A stretch of DNA of 64,000 bases from Paenalicyclobacillus mengziensis (GCF_017298635.1 NZ_CP071182.1:4254001-4318000), one strand, 5' to 3'; shown: positions 40,083 through 52,462, numbered from the stretch's first letter. Notes: generated by a model from the letters alone, not told the origin. Made by a program: numbers and translations.

Positions 40083-42857
40083 CTATTTTGCTTCGTACCA
40101 CGTCCGACCGACATGAACGTCTACTTTCAGAGGTACACTCAGGGTTAAGGCATTCTCCATTTTCTCGTGCACCAGTGCTTCCAGTTCCTCTACTTCTGTT
40201 TGCGGGCACTCGAAAATCAGTTCGTCGTGAACCTGCAGCAACATGCGCGCCTGCAGGTCTGATTCGCGCAGTGCCTGATCGATGCGTACCATGGCCAATT
40301 TGATGATATCGGCGGCAGTACCTTGAATGGGGGTATTCATCGCGGTACGCTCAGCGAAGCTGCGCAAATTGAAATTCCGGCTGTGGATATCAGGGAGATA
40401 GCGGCGACGGTTTAGAAGTGTCGTCACATATCCCGTCTTCCTCGCGCCTTCAACAATTTCCTTCATGTAATTCGCCACACCGGGGAACTTCGAAAAGTAA
40501 TCTTCAATAAACCGCGCTGCTTCAGCGCGGGTAATATTCAGATTCTGCGAGAGGCCATAGTCACTGATGCCGTAGACAATCCCAAAGTTCACAGCCTTTG
40601 CCTGACGGCGCATGAGCGATGTGACTTCCTCGGGAGCAACACCAAACACGGTCGCTGCTGTGCTGGTGTGAATGTCCTCGTCGTTCCGAAACGCCTGTAC
40701 TAAGGCTTCGTCCCCTGACAAATGTGCCAGAATTCGAAGCTCCACTTGCGAGTAGTCTGCAGAGAGAATCACCCAGTCCTGATACGTCGGTTCAAATGCA
40801 AGTCTAAGCTTGCGTCCCTCTTCCATTCGGATGGGGATGTTCTGCAGGTTTGGTTCACTACTCGACAGGCGTCCTGTCGCGGTTAAGGCCTGGTGAAAAC
40901 GGGTGTGCACCCTGTCGGTTTCCGGACGTATCACTTTGAGCAATCCTTCTACATACGTGGATTGCAGCTTCCCGAGTTGACGAAACTGTAAAATATCCGC
41001 CACGATATCGTGGTATGGAGCTAGCTTCTCGAGCACGTCGGCACTCGTCGAGTACCCTGTCTTGGTTTTTTTCATCGCCGGAAGTCCAAGCTTCTCAAAC
41101 AATACCTCTCCCAACTGCTTTGGAGAGTTGATGTTGAACTCCATCCCTGCGTGCTGATAGATTTGTTCTGTCAGGTGCTCGAGCTGTTTTTGTAGTTCGC
41201 CGCCAATGCCTTTAAGACGTTCAGAATTCACGCGAAAGCCGAGGACCTCCATGTTGGCAAGCACAAACTCGAGTGGCAGCTCAACTTTGTAAAACAAGTC
41301 GTCAAGTTCTTGCTCCCGAAGTCCTGCATTGATGTGATGCTTTAATTCAAGGAGCCACGATGCAACTTGCGACTTCTTTTCTACGTCTCCGACTGCGTCC
41401 CAGTTACACTGAGGGACGTTCCTGTGAAGTTCTCGCTCAAGGAGGTTCTGAAGCGTGAGTTCACCGTCTGATGGATTGAGCAGGTAACTACTGACAAGGA
41501 CATCAAACCAGTGCCCGTCTGGAGTCAGCGTCTGACCGTGAGCGTCAAGCAGTACAACCAATGACTTTAGGTCAAACACGGTTTTCTCAAAGTCTTTGCT
41601 CCACAACGGCTTCACATCTGTGGTCTCAAGCTCACCATCAAAAGACACATAGTAGCAGGCACTTTTGGTCCCTATGGCAAAACCTTCCAGATTGGCCGTG
41701 TGATAATCCGCTCCGTCGCAAACCGGGATGACACCAACTTCTCCGCGGAGTTGCCTCCACAATTGCTCTAACTCCATTTTCGTTGCGATGAGCTGATAAG
41801 GGGTCTGAGGGGCTGGCTTCGTCGTGAGCGTACCATCGCCACTGCTCACACCCGTTTCTTGTGTGGCGCTGGCGGTATCTTCGTCAACACCCTTTGTTTC
41901 GCCACCTTTCCCGTCAACTACAGTCGACGGATTTGTCGAAAAATCTATTTCCCTGGAAATCTTGTCGACAAGTGACTTGAATCCGAGTTTGCGAAATACG
42001 GTCAGGACTTTTGGCGTGAGCTGTCCTGAATACGTGAGTGCATCGACCGCAACGTTTATCGGCACCTCACAGAAGATGGTAGCCAGTTGTTTGGACATCA
42101 AGGCTTTATCTTCGTTCTCACGGAGGCGCTCTTTCAATTTGTTGCCTGATACGTCATCGATATGGCTTAAGACGGCTTCAACGGAGCCGAACTCCTTTAA
42201 CAATTTGATGGCGGTCTTTTCCCCGACGCCGGGAACCCCTGGAATGTTGTCGGAATTGTCGCCCATGAGCCCTTTGAGATCGATGATTTGGCGTGGGGTC
42301 AGTTCGTATCGTTCAAACACGGATTCTGGCGTATATCGTTCGACATCCGTTACACCTTTACGGGTAAGAATGGCGTTCACCTGGTTTGTCACTAATTGCA
42401 ACAGGTCCTTATCACCGGATACAACGAGTACCTCGTAACCTTTTGCCTCTGCATTTGTGGCTAACGTACCGATGATGTCGTCGGCCTCGTACTCCGGCAC
42501 CTCGAGTGCAGGAATTTCGAACGCTTCGAGAACTTCTCGAACGAGTGGAAATTGCTCTGAGAGCTCACTTGGCGTTTTTTGCCGAGTACCTTTATATTCA
42601 TCGTACACACGATGCCGAAACGTCTGCTTTCCTGCATCGAACGCTACAGCGACGTGCGTCGGATGTTCGGTTTGCAACACCTTCAGCAGCATCTGAGTGA
42701 ATCCATAGACGGCATTGGTAAACTGCCCTTGCGAATTGCTGAGTGGAGGCAATGCAAAGAACGCCCTGTACGTGATGCTGTTCCCATCGATAAGCATCAG
42801 CTTCGGACGTAAGTTCGGCTCTGAATGAGGTTCTGAATTTGCATGGGTTTGAGACAT
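40083..42857 (-). CDS. polA: DNA polymerase I
   Basis: I chose ATG 42857 (MSQTHANSEPHSEP), after AGAGGGGTG; the upstream open frame has no support. 924 residues. The N-terminal 5'-3' exonuclease domain is LMLIDGNSITYRAFFALPPL with the helix-hairpin-helix DNSDNIPGVPGVGEKTA. Then comes a 3'-5' exonuclease-like domain, probably inactive as in other Bacillales. The family A polymerase domain has SADYSQVELRILAHLSGDE, RRQAKAVNFGIVYGIS and LLQVHDELIFE. It heads the polA-mutM-coaE-SLT operon. Confidence 0.97.
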   Translation of the reverse strand: MSQTHANSEPHSEPNLRPKLMLIDGNSITYRAFFALPPLSNSQGQFTNAVYGFTQMLLKVLQTEHPTHVAVAFDAGKQTFRHRVYDEYKGTRQKTPSELSEQFPLVREVLEAFEIPALEVPEYEADDIIGTLATNAEAKGYEVLVVSGDKDLLQLVTNQVNAILTRKGVTDVERYTPESVFERYELTPRQIIDLKGLMGDNSDNIPGVPGVGEKTAIKLLKEFGSVEAVLSHIDDVSGNKLKERLRENEDKALMSKQLATIFCEVPINVAVDALTYSGQLTPKVLTVFRKLGFKSLVDKISREIDFSTNPSTVVDGKGGETKGVDEDTASATQETGVSSGDGTLTTKPAPQTPYQLIATKMELEQLWRQLRGEVGVIPVCDGADYHTANLEGFAIGTKSACYYVSFDGELETTDVKPLWSKDFEKTVFDLKSLVVLLDAHGQTLTPDGHWFDVLVSSYLLNPSDGELTLQNLLERELHRNVPQCNWDAVGDVEKKSQVASWLLELKHHINAGLREQELDDLFYKVELPLEFVLANMEVLGFRVNSERLKGIGGELQKQLEHLTEQIYQHAGMEFNINSPKQLGEVLFEKLGLPAMKKTKTGYSTSADVLEKLAPYHDIVADILQFRQLGKLQSTYVEGLLKVIRPETDRVHTRFHQALTATGRLSSSEPNLQNIPIRMEEGRKLRLAFEPTYQDWVILSADYSQVELRILAHLSGDEALVQAFRNDEDIHTSTAATVFGVAPEEVTSLMRRQAKAVNFGIVYGISDYGLSQNLNITRAEAARFIEDYFSKFPGVANYMKEIVEGARKTGYVTTLLNRRRYLPDIHSRNFNLRSFAERTAMNTPIQGTAADIIKLAMVRIDQALRESDLQARMLLQVHDELIFECPQTEVEELEALVHEKMENALTLSVPLKVDVHVGRTWYEAK

Positions 42858-43011
42858 GGTGCACCCCTCTCGCGTCGATTGCGTCTCGACGAGCACGAGT
42901 TCGCTTCGTTGCGCCGCTGTTATTGTATCACATTCCAGAGTGAATTCTTGACGGCGGTTGGCGGCAAAAACGCGCATACAACAAGGGAAATGATTCCAGT
43001 CTCGTAGTCGC

Positions 43012-43051
43012 AAAAAAAAACTGTCCACCCTGGATGTGCCAGGATGGACAG
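43012..43051 (-). terminator. Terminator after icd-mdh
   Basis: On the minus strand CTGTCCATCCTGGC-ACAT-CCAGGGTGGACAG is a strong stem followed by TTTTTTTTT. It ends the mdh transcript before polA. Confidence 0.9.
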
Positions 43052-43075
43052 CCTGCTCGAAGGCCGAAGCTTATA

Positions 43076-44020
43076 TTACCGACCGGATACGACCTTAATG
43101 ACGTTCCGGACAGACTCTGCAGATTTGTCGAGAGCAGCCTTCTCTTCTGCAGTCAGTTCGAGCTCGATAATGCGCTCGATGCCTTTGCCACCAAGCACCG
43201 TCGGTACGCCGAGGAACAAGTCATTGTAACCGAACTCACCTTCTAGGTATGCAATCGCTGGGAGCAAACGGCGTTTGTCCTTGACAACTGCTTCCGCCAT
43301 TTGCGTGAGCGATGCTGCAGGTGCGTAGTAAGCACTACCATTCCCGAGCAGGTTCACAATCTCGCCGCCGCCTTTACGCGTGCGCTCAACAATTTGCGCG
43401 ATGCGCTCTGCTGGCAACAACTTCTCGACTGGCACACCGCCGACATTGGAATAACGAACGAGCGGAACCATATCGTCACCATGTACGCCAAGTACGAACC
43501 CATGAACTTCGCTGACCGAAACACTAAGTTCCTCCGCAACGAACGCGTTAAACCTCGCGGTATCAAGGACACCAGCTTGGCCAATGACGCGTTCTTTCGG
43601 GAATCCTGAGGTCTTGTAAGCGACGTAGGTCATGGCATCAACAGGGTTACTCAGAATAATGAGGACTGCATTTGGGGAGAACTTCACAACCTGCTCAGTA
43701 ACGGACTTGACGATGCCGGCGTTGGTGTTAACCAAGTCGTCACGGCTCATACCCGGTTTGCGGGCGACACCTGCAGTGATGATAACGAGATCGGAATCCG
43801 CAGTGTCCTCGTAATCAGCAGTACCGACAATATGAACGTCCGATCCGACGATTGGCATTGCCTCGAGCATATCGAGCGCTTTACCTTTTGTCGGGTTCTC
43901 GAGCTGCGGAATATCGAGCAATACGATATCTCCGAGTTCCTTCAATCCGAGCATGAATGCTGTTGTAGCCCCAGTAAACCCTGCGCCAACGACCGAAATC
44001 TTTTTCCGTTTCAACATGAG
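43076..44020 (-). CDS. mdh: Malate dehydrogenase
   Basis: It starts at ATG 44020 ([20 protein letters not shown]), 9 bp after AGGAGG. 314 residues of the LDH-like MDH type: [26 protein letters not shown] (NAD site), [46 protein letters not shown], and [16 protein letters not shown] (catalytic His region). TCA cycle malate to oxaloacetate. It is downstream of icd. Confidence 0.96.
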   Translation of the reverse strand, partial: LMLKRKKISVVGAGFTGATTAFMLGLKELGDIVLLDIPQLENPTKGKALDMLEAMPIVGSDVHIVGTADYEDTADSDLVIITAGVARKPGMSRDDLVNTNAGIVKSVTEQVVKFSPNAVLIILSNPVDAMTYVAYKTSGFPKERVIGQAGVLDTARFNAFVAEELSVSVSEVHGFVLGVHGDDMVPLVRYSNVGGVPVEKLLPAERIAQIVERTRKGGGEIVNLLGNGSAYYAPAASLTQMAEAVVKDKRRLLPAIAYLEGEFGYNDLFLGVPTVLGGKGIERIIELELTAEEKAALDKSAESVRNVIKVVSGR

Positions 44021-44112
44021 GTTCGCCTCCTGCAATGTAACAGGACCTCCGTAAGCCAATTTGATGAATTGGCCCCGGTGTCCTGATGAATCCATGTGCA
44101 AATTGCCTGGAC

Positions 44113-45408
44113 TTACAGGTTTTCGATGATGGCATCCGCAAACTCAGATGTCTTCAACTCAGTGGCACCTTCCATGAGACGAGCAAAATCGTAGGTCACT
44201 TTCTTCTGCGTAATGGCCTTCTCAATCGCAGCCGTGATGTTATCTGCAACCTCTTGCCAGCCCATAAATTCGAACATCATGACACCAGAGAGAATGACAG
44301 ACCCTGGGTTCACTTTGTCGAGATTTGCATACTTCGGAGCTGTACCGTGCGTTGCCTCGAAGACGGCCGCGCCGGTAACGTAGTTGATATTGGCTCCTGG
44401 CGCAATGCCAATGCCGCCAACCTGGGCTGCAAGCGCGTCAGAGATGTAGTCACCATTCAGGTTCAAGGTTGCAATGACGTCGTATTCAGCTGGGCGGGTC
44501 AGAATCTGCTGCAAGAATGCATCGGCGATGACGTCCTTCACGATGATCTTGCCAGCTTGTTCAGCAGCCTTTTGCGCTGCATCCGCTGCAGCTTGACCCT
44601 TGTCAGCCTTGATACGGTCGTACTCGCTCCAAGTAAACGTCTTATCGGCATACTCTCGCTCAGCGAGTTCGTATCCCCAGTTTTTGAACGCACCCTCGGT
44701 GAACTTCATAATGTTCCCTTTATGTACCAAGGTCACGCTCTTGCGCCCATGATTTCGCGCATACTCGATGGCTGCACGAACCAGACGCTCTGTTCCTTCC
44801 TTCGACACAGGTTTAATCCCGATACCCGAAGTCTCAGGGAAGCGGATTTTCTTGACGCCCATTTCGTTTTGTAGGAAATGAATGAGTTTCTTCACTTCCT
44901 CAGAACCTTCTACCCATTCAATGCCTGCATAAATGTCTTCTGAGTTCTCACGGAAGATAACCATATCGATGAGTTCCGGACGTTTCACGGGAGAAGGGAC
45001 ACCGTTAAAGTAACGGACGGGGCGCTGACAAACATAGAGATCTAGTTCCTGCCGAAGGGCAACGTTGAGTGAGCGGATACCGCCGCCGACTGGAGTGGTC
45101 AAAGGACCTTTGATGCTGACGATATACTCAGAGAGCGCTGTCAAGGTGTCTGCAGGCAACCATTCGCCGAACTGATTGAATGCTTTCTCACCAGCATACA
45201 CTTCATACCATGCAATCTTTCTCTTACCGCCGTACGCTTTTTCCACAGCAGCATCGAACACCCGTTGTGAAGCGCGCCAGATGTCTGGACCTGTTCCGTC
45301 TCCTTCAATAAACGGAATAATCGGGTGGTCAGGTACGTTTAACTTTCCGTTTTGCAGTGTGATTGGATCTCCGCTGGTCGGTGGTTGGAACTTTTGCAGC
45401 TGGGCCAT
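44113..45408 (-). CDS. icd: Isocitrate dehydrogenase (NADP+)
   Basis: 431 residues, full length. [78 protein letters not shown] and the C-terminal [26 protein letters not shown] block are typical of bacterial NADP-ICDH. TCA cycle, cytosolic. It lies directly upstream of mdh, as in Bacillus, but the usual citZ is not upstream here. Confidence 0.97.
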   Translation of the reverse strand: MAQLQKFQPPTSGDPITLQNGKLNVPDHPIIPFIEGDGTGPDIWRASQRVFDAAVEKAYGGKRKIAWYEVYAGEKAFNQFGEWLPADTLTALSEYIVSIKGPLTTPVGGGIRSLNVALRQELDLYVCQRPVRYFNGVPSPVKRPELIDMVIFRENSEDIYAGIEWVEGSEEVKKLIHFLQNEMGVKKIRFPETSGIGIKPVSKEGTERLVRAAIEYARNHGRKSVTLVHKGNIMKFTEGAFKNWGYELAEREYADKTFTWSEYDRIKADKGQAAADAAQKAAEQAGKIIVKDVIADAFLQQILTRPAEYDVIATLNLNGDYISDALAAQVGGIGIAPGANINYVTGAAVFEATHGTAPKYANLDKVNPGSVILSGVMMFEFMGWQEVADNITAAIEKAITQKKVTYDFARLMEGATELKTSEFADAIIENL

Positions 45409-45619
45409 TCAAGTGCCTCCCTTACGTAAGCGTCAATTTAACCAACTAAAATCATACCACACATCCGAGTCGTGGCAAGAGCCTACGTCCTTCTTGACGG
45501 TGGAACCTGCACAAATTCCTGTGTTGAACAAGTTGCATTTCCGTCAGCCTGAGACGGCGGGCCGCATGGCAGCCCGCAGCCTGCAACAGCTCACAAAGGT
45601 TTGACCGACCTCGAACATC

Positions 45620-46990
<1,371 letters not shown>

Positions 46991-47169
46991 GCTCGTTACA
47001 GCCGATTATATTTGTCGTGCGGCGTCTGTGCAAGAGTCGGATGCCTGAATCCGACTAAAGTCTGATGTGAGAGCGTGCCTTAGGGCTGACGATTGGCGAT
47101 ACCCGTTCGGTTTAGAATGACAGCAGCAAAGAAAATCGTGGTGCCCTCTGTGCCCGAGGAGGCGGTCAT

Positions 47170-48540
47170 ATGACGTTACAAGACATTGCATCGGATATTT
47201 CTTCAGAAGTACCTTCAGACGTACCTTCAGACGTACCTTCAGACATTCTTTCAGATATTTCTGTGGATGCACCGCCCGATGTACATAGCAAATCCTCGTT
47301 CCCTGCAACACAAGAATTTGAGTCAGAAGCATTGACAACACAGAAGTTGTGGTCACCTTCGTTTGTTGCGCTGTGGCTCGGCCAACTCATTTGCTTTACA
47401 GGAAACAACGTGTATAGCCTGGCCCTGATGTGGGAAATGAAGGTGCTCACCGGATCGACTGTGATGATGTCGACAGTCTCCATCGCCACTTTGGTACCGA
47501 TGATTGTCATTGGACCGATTGCTGGAACGCTTGTGGACCGCTGGCCGAAACGCATGGCCATGATTTCATCAGATATTGTCCGTGCCATAACCATTACTGG
47601 GTTGACGGTCATCTTGGCCACCGGGCACCTCGCGCCGTGGATGTTGATTGTCGGCGCGGCACTGAACAGTACCGTGGGCGCGTTCTACACCCCGGCCAAC
47701 AGTGCAGTGCTACCCATTCTCGTCGGACGCCAAAACCTCCAGCGTGCCAACTCGATTGCCCAGGGTACCGCTGTAATGACAGGCATGATTGGTCCCTTTC
47801 TCGGAGGGTTTTTGGTGGCACAAGTCAGCATGACTGCGGCGTTTCTCGCCAATGCCGTCGCGTACCTTGCCTCGGTTATCAGTCTCTTGTTTGTACGACC
47901 CAACGAGGGTGCAAAACAAAACAGCAAGTTCGGCGCTAAGGCGCTCATGATGGAAATGAAAGAGGGCCTTGATGTCATTCGAAACATCGGGCTACTTCGG
48001 CAACTCATTCCGGTTGCGCTCATCGCGAACTTTCTGCTTGCACCGTTTGACTTGATTCTCATTCAATTTTCGACCAACACCTTGCATGGCGGCGCACAGC
48101 TGTATGGAACGATTGGCTCCTGCTTTAGTGCCGGTATGCTGCTCGGCGCCGTGGCTGCGGGGTTCGCCGCCAAAAAGGTGAAAAAGGGAAACTTGATTGG
48201 CAGTACTTTTGTGCTCTTTGGCGTCACGATGGTCGGAATGAGCTTCAGCCGATGGGTTTGGCTTGTCCTCGTTCTCGCAGGCCTCATGGGGTTGTTCAAT
48301 ATGGCGATGAATATCACACTCATGACGGTGATTCAATTACAGATTCCGCAAGACAAGATGGGCAGAGTGTTTGGTGCCATGGGGACCCTATCGCAGGGAG
48401 CTCAACCTTTTGCTCAAGCATTTGCAGGGTTTTTACTCGACGCTTTCGCTGCACCGGTGCTCATGCTCGTGATTGCAATTCTGGCAACCGCGGATGCCCT
48501 GTACGGGGCAACACGCAGAGAACTCCGCGCGCAGGAGTAG
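47170..48540 (+). CDS. MFS transporter (EntS/MFS_3-like exporter)
   Basis: 456 residues with 12 membrane segments, starting ATG 47170 after AGGAGG. Transporter blocks: LWLGQLICFTGNNVYSLALMW, IGPIAGTLVDRWPKRMAMISSDIVRA (MFS motif A-like), LPILVGRQNLQRANSIAQGTAVMTGMIGPFLGG. These resemble MFS_3 exporters of drugs or siderophores. The N-terminal cytosolic 50 residues are unusual: acidic SDVPSDVPSD repeats encoded by 12-bp tandem repeats. Substrate is unknown. Confidence 0.88.
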   Translation: MTLQDIASDISSEVPSDVPSDVPSDILSDISVDAPPDVHSKSSFPATQEFESEALTTQKLWSPSFVALWLGQLICFTGNNVYSLALMWEMKVLTGSTVMMSTVSIATLVPMIVIGPIAGTLVDRWPKRMAMISSDIVRAITITGLTVILATGHLAPWMLIVGAALNSTVGAFYTPANSAVLPILVGRQNLQRANSIAQGTAVMTGMIGPFLGGFLVAQVSMTAAFLANAVAYLASVISLLFVRPNEGAKQNSKFGAKALMMEMKEGLDVIRNIGLLRQLIPVALIANFLLAPFDLILIQFSTNTLHGGAQLYGTIGSCFSAGMLLGAVAAGFAAKKVKKGNLIGSTFVLFGVTMVGMSFSRWVWLVLVLAGLMGLFNMAMNITLMTVIQLQIPQDKMGRVFGAMGTLSQGAQPFAQAFAGFLLDAFAAPVLMLVIAILATADALYGATRRELRAQE

Positions 48541-48613
48541 ACTCAAACCAGACCGGGCCAGCAGATTGTTTGTGCGCTATAATGGCAAAAAGGAATTGAG
48601 TGGAGGCGATAGA

Positions 48614-49993
48614 ATGACCGCGGAAATTCAAGCATGGCTGCCAGAACTTTTGCGAGCTTTGCGTCCGAATCAGGTGACGCAAAGCCCTTCTGTCCTCGAC
48701 ACCCACAGCCACGACGAGTCCTATCACACTCCACATCGCCCAGACGCAGTGGTGTTCCCGGAGAGTACCCTTGATGTCGTGCGCATCATGGAGGTTTCGG
48801 CGAAATACGGCGTCCCTGTTGTCCCATTTGGGGTAGGCAGTGCCCTTGAGGGGCATGTGGTGCCTGTCAAAGGCGGCATCACCATCGACACGATGCGAAT
48901 GAACAAAATTCTCGACATCCGTCCGGACGACTTTCTCGTGAAAGTTGAGCCTGGTGTAACCCGGGTCCAGTTAAACGATGCGCTGCGCAAATACGGGCTG
49001 TTTTTCCCCGTCGATCCCGGTGCGAACGCCAGCCTCGGCGGCATGGCCGCGACAAATGCGAGTGGCACGACAACGGTGCGGTACGGGGCGATGCGCGACA
49101 ACGTCAGGTCGCTCACAGTGGTCCTCGCGGACGGGAGTGTCATTCAGACGGCGTCTCTGGCCGCCAAATCATCGTCTGGGTATAACTTGACGGGTCTTTT
49201 CGTCGGATCGGAAGGAACACTTGGCGTGTTCACAGAGGTCTGGCTAAAGCTGGTCGGCATTCCTGAGTATACTGTGGCAGGGCGCGCAATTTTTGGGTCC
49301 GTGGCCGACGCTGTCAAAGCTTCCACCGCCATGGTTGGAAGCGGACTCTCGCTGTCGCGCGTGGAGCTGGTATCGGATGTGTACATCGAAACGTTCAATC
49401 GCATTGAAGGCACCGACTTTGCTGTCAAACCGACCTTGTTTCTTGAGTTTGGCGGAACAAGAGGCTCAGTGGAATCGTCCATCGCGATGGCGAGTGAAAT
49501 TGCGGAGGATGAAGGTTGTGTCGGCTGGACGGCCGTTGACGACCCTGCGGATAGGGCACGGTTATGGACAGTACGCCACGAAGCTGCACACACCTTCATG
49601 AAACAGTTCCCCGGCTACGGGCACATGGCGACGGATGTGTGCGTGCCCTTGTCAGAACTCCCAGACGCAGTTCACCACGCAATGGAGCTGTTAAGGGAGC
49701 ATGGCGTCCACGGAGGAATCATTGGACACGTCGGAGATGGAAACTTCCACCTCAGCCTGGCGGTTCGCCGCGACAATGAGGATGACATGACCCGGGCTTC
49801 AGCCGTGAATTCGGAGCTCGTGAAACACGCCATTTCCGTCGGCGGTACGTGCACCGGAGAACATGGCGTAGGACTCGGGAAACGCAAATACCAGGCGCTG
49901 GAACACGGCAAGGCCCTCGATGTGATGCGGGCCATTAAAGCCGCGCTCGATCCCGATGACCGGCTCAATCCGGGCAAATTGGTGGACGCGTAG
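48614..49993 (+). CDS. FAD-linked oxidase of the GlcD / D-lactate dehydrogenase type
   Basis: I chose ATG 48614, after GGAGGCG. 459 residues. FAD-binding PCMH domain: PHRPDAVVFPESTLDVVRIM, VPFGVGSALEGHV, DPGANASLGGMAATNASGTTTVRYG, SGYNLTGLFVGSEGTLGV. FAD_oxidase_C: GIIGHVGDGNFHLSLAV and the C-terminal SVGGTCTGEHGVGLGKRKY. It oxidises a 2-hydroxy acid such as glycolate or D-lactate; which one cannot be told. Partner GlcE/F genes are absent. Terminator follows. Confidence 0.9.
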   Translation: MTAEIQAWLPELLRALRPNQVTQSPSVLDTHSHDESYHTPHRPDAVVFPESTLDVVRIMEVSAKYGVPVVPFGVGSALEGHVVPVKGGITIDTMRMNKILDIRPDDFLVKVEPGVTRVQLNDALRKYGLFFPVDPGANASLGGMAATNASGTTTVRYGAMRDNVRSLTVVLADGSVIQTASLAAKSSSGYNLTGLFVGSEGTLGVFTEVWLKLVGIPEYTVAGRAIFGSVADAVKASTAMVGSGLSLSRVELVSDVYIETFNRIEGTDFAVKPTLFLEFGGTRGSVESSIAMASEIAEDEGCVGWTAVDDPADRARLWTVRHEAAHTFMKQFPGYGHMATDVCVPLSELPDAVHHAMELLREHGVHGGIIGHVGDGNFHLSLAVRRDNEDDMTRASAVNSELVKHAISVGGTCTGEHGVGLGKRKYQALEHGKALDVMRAIKAALDPDDRLNPGKLVDA

Positions 49994-50046
49994 GCCACTG
50001 GCTGGTGCCACCCTGGCTGGTGCCACCCTGGTAGAAATGAAAAACA

Positions 50047-50087
50047 GGTCCCGGTTTGTCCACACTTCTCTGCCGGGACCCTTTTCG
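50047..50087 (+). terminator. Terminator of the GlcD-type gene
   Basis: GGTCCCGG and CCGGGACC around an 18-nt loop, followed by CTTTTCG. It is preceded by two copies of a 16-bp repeat (CTGGCTGGTGCCACC) at about 49997-50032. Confidence 0.75.
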
Positions 50088-50106
50088 TATGCGCTTGTTT
50101 TACCTT

Positions 50107-50412
50107 TTACCGCCGCAGGTGGGTGCTCAAAGCAAGCAGGACCCGAATAATGATGAGGACAGCAGCAACGTAGAACCAAATGAGGACTAGGATATGGGTG
50201 CCGTCCAACATCGTAAGGATTGACAAAATAATGAGTGGGAACAGATCGAAAAGTACTGGTCGAGTGACAACCTCGGCCATTTCACGCATGTTGGCCTTGC
50301 CGCGCAGTCCCATCGCGAGGGCAACAACAATTTCGAGACCGATGGCAATCATGACGACCCACATGGCAATCAGCATGCCTTCATGATGCGGGCTCATAAT
50401 CACGCTGAGCAT
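50107..50412 (-). CDS. Small three-helix membrane protein
   Basis: It starts at ATG 50412 (MLSVIMSPHHEGMLIAMWV), after GGGAGGTG. 101 residues with membrane segments at about 10-30, 57-72 and 74-94. The loop KANMREMAEVVTRPVLFDL is cytosolic-like. It resembles conserved small membrane proteins in Bacillales, but I cannot name a family. Confidence 0.65.
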   Translation of the reverse strand: MLSVIMSPHHEGMLIAMWVVMIAIGLEIVVALAMGLRGKANMREMAEVVTRPVLFDLFPLIILSILTMLDGTHILVLIWFYVAAVLIIIRVLLALSTHLRR

Positions 50413-50680
50413 ATTGACACCTCCCGTGCCATTCGATGTCACAGGGGTGAACCAAATGAGGAAAGGAAGACCGGATGATAAATGAAGCCCACCGGGCGAT
50501 CCGATGGGCTACCCCATTACCGTCACCCTGTGCAGTGTCAGTTTATGTGGCTGACACGCACAAGGTATAGGCTCGTGTCTGTTTTCGTTGCGACGACATG
50601 ACACTTGTGACTACAAGACGGGAGACGCGGCTGCGCACGGGCTCTACGGGCGCGCACGGGAAACACCAGGTTTGCCCCTG

Positions 50681-52462
50681 TTATTTGTGCCTGTCAAGAA
50701 ATTCGACAGCAGTGCCGTACGCCGTGATTTCGTTTTCCTTCTTCATAAACCCATGGCCTTCATCATCGAATACAATGTACTCGACTTCCCTGCCTTTCTC
50801 TCGGAGGGCAGCCACGATTTGATCGGACTCTGCCTTCACGACACGCGGGTCGTTTGCACCCTGAATGACGAGCATCGGCTTGGTCATTCCATCGAGGTAC
50901 GTGATGGGCGAATCCTTGGTCAGGCGCTCTTTGTCTTCGACCACGTCTCCGAGCCACTGCTTCATCGCCGGTTTCCAGTGATCCGGCACAGAGTTCAGGA
51001 ACGTAAACAAGTTCGAAGGGCCAAAGATATCAACACAGGCCTGGAAGTAATCCGCATGGCGGCCATGAAGCAGAAGGGTCATGTAGCCACCGTAGCTGCC
51101 ACCGACGAGGAACAGCTTGTCACGGTCTGCCTTCCCCTCCCGAATCAAGAACTCCATACTCTCCACCATGTCAAGACGCGGGCCTTCTCCCCAATCGCCC
51201 TCCACCATTTTGACAAACTTCGTGCCATAGCCGGAACTACCGCGGAAATTTGGGGCCCAGACATTGTAGCCATGGCTGCAGAGGTACTGGAAGAACGGGC
51301 GGAAAGCCCGGCGTTCTGCTGCCTGAGGGCCGCCGTGCGGCCAAACGACGGTGTAGCCGTTGGCGCGCTCTTTGTTTGCCGGGAACCACAACGCCTCAAT
51401 TGGCAGACCATCGTAGGACGAGAACGTCATGACTTCGGCCTGGGACAATTCATCGCGTGTGGTACCCATGACGCGGTTTTGTGTCAGCATCGCCCAGTTG
51501 CCTTCGGTGTCGCGGCGGTAGATGTTGAACGGATCGACATCGGATCGGCCAAGCACATAGAGCGATCCGCTCTCGCCCACACGGAGTTGCTCAATCACGC
51601 CAAACGGTGTGCTGATGTCTTTCGCTTCGCCCGTCGCCAGGTTGTATTCGACAAGTGCGTCTTCCACACCGCGCTCAACCGTAAAGTACAACTTGCCCGA
51701 GCGTGCGTGAATGTTGACATTGCCGATGTCACCATCGTCGAGGGCGTAGACCTTCTCGAAGGACTCGGTGTCCACGTTAAATTTGGCCAAATACGCTCTG
51801 TCGGACTGGTAATCCGTCGAGAACCAGATGGTGCGCCCGTCAAAGTCGAACGACGCGGCGACATGGGGAATGGTCTCATCCGGCACGAGCGACAACCGTT
51901 TCCCGTCCACGTACACATGCGCGGGCATAAACGTGTTGGCAAAATGGGTAGCGACGATGAACATCGACTCGTCCTTCGCGACGTCGACAATGTAATTGGC
52001 GCCGCCCTCGCCTTCGTAGAGGACCCTCTCTTCACCCGTTTCAAGGTCGTAAATGTAGCCGTTCAGGAACTGGTGATTCTCCTTGTCTGAGGAGTAATAG
52101 AGACGACTGCCATCCTGCGAAAGCTTTGCAAAGAAGTGGCGTCGGCCTTCAAACGTGCGAATCGGCGTGATGTCGCCACCGTTCGACGCGATGGCATACA
52201 ACTGCACATTTTCATCTCCGTCATGGTCAAAGCCGACGAGGATGAAGCGGCCGAGCGGATCGAAACTGAGGGCATGAGGGGTTTGATCGCGATAGGTAAG
52301 CGGGTATGGATATGTACTCGGGAGGTCAAGACCCCAGACGTTGTATTTTCCGCTGAGGTTGGTTGAGAAGGCGATGCGTTTCTCATCCTTACTCACTGCG
52401 AACGTTGTGATGGCGTAGGTGCGGAAGAATTCGTTCATATCTGGTGGTGGGAATTTGAACAC
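50681..52462 (-). CDS. S9 family peptidase (prolyl oligopeptidase / acylaminoacyl-peptidase type)
   Basis: I chose GTG 52462, 6 bp after AAGGAGGG. 593 residues. The N-terminal two-thirds is a WD40/PD40-like propeller (RIAFSTNLSGKYNVWGLDLP, PHALSFDPLGRFILVGFDHDGDENVQLY). The C-terminal hydrolase has VVWPHGGPQ (oxyanion), LVGGSYGGYMTLLL (nucleophile Ser), GANDPRVVKAES (Asp) and DDEGHGFMKKEN (His). Cytosolic peptide hydrolase. The upstream DNA is a minisatellite. Confidence 0.93.
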   Translation of the reverse strand: MFKFPPPDMNEFFRTYAITTFAVSKDEKRIAFSTNLSGKYNVWGLDLPSTYPYPLTYRDQTPHALSFDPLGRFILVGFDHDGDENVQLYAIASNGGDITPIRTFEGRRHFFAKLSQDGSRLYYSSDKENHQFLNGYIYDLETGEERVLYEGEGGANYIVDVAKDESMFIVATHFANTFMPAHVYVDGKRLSLVPDETIPHVAASFDFDGRTIWFSTDYQSDRAYLAKFNVDTESFEKVYALDDGDIGNVNIHARSGKLYFTVERGVEDALVEYNLATGEAKDISTPFGVIEQLRVGESGSLYVLGRSDVDPFNIYRRDTEGNWAMLTQNRVMGTTRDELSQAEVMTFSSYDGLPIEALWFPANKERANGYTVVWPHGGPQAAERRAFRPFFQYLCSHGYNVWAPNFRGSSGYGTKFVKMVEGDWGEGPRLDMVESMEFLIREGKADRDKLFLVGGSYGGYMTLLLHGRHADYFQACVDIFGPSNLFTFLNSVPDHWKPAMKQWLGDVVEDKERLTKDSPITYLDGMTKPMLVIQGANDPRVVKAESDQIVAALREKGREVEYIVFDDEGHGFMKKENEITAYGTAVEFLDRHK

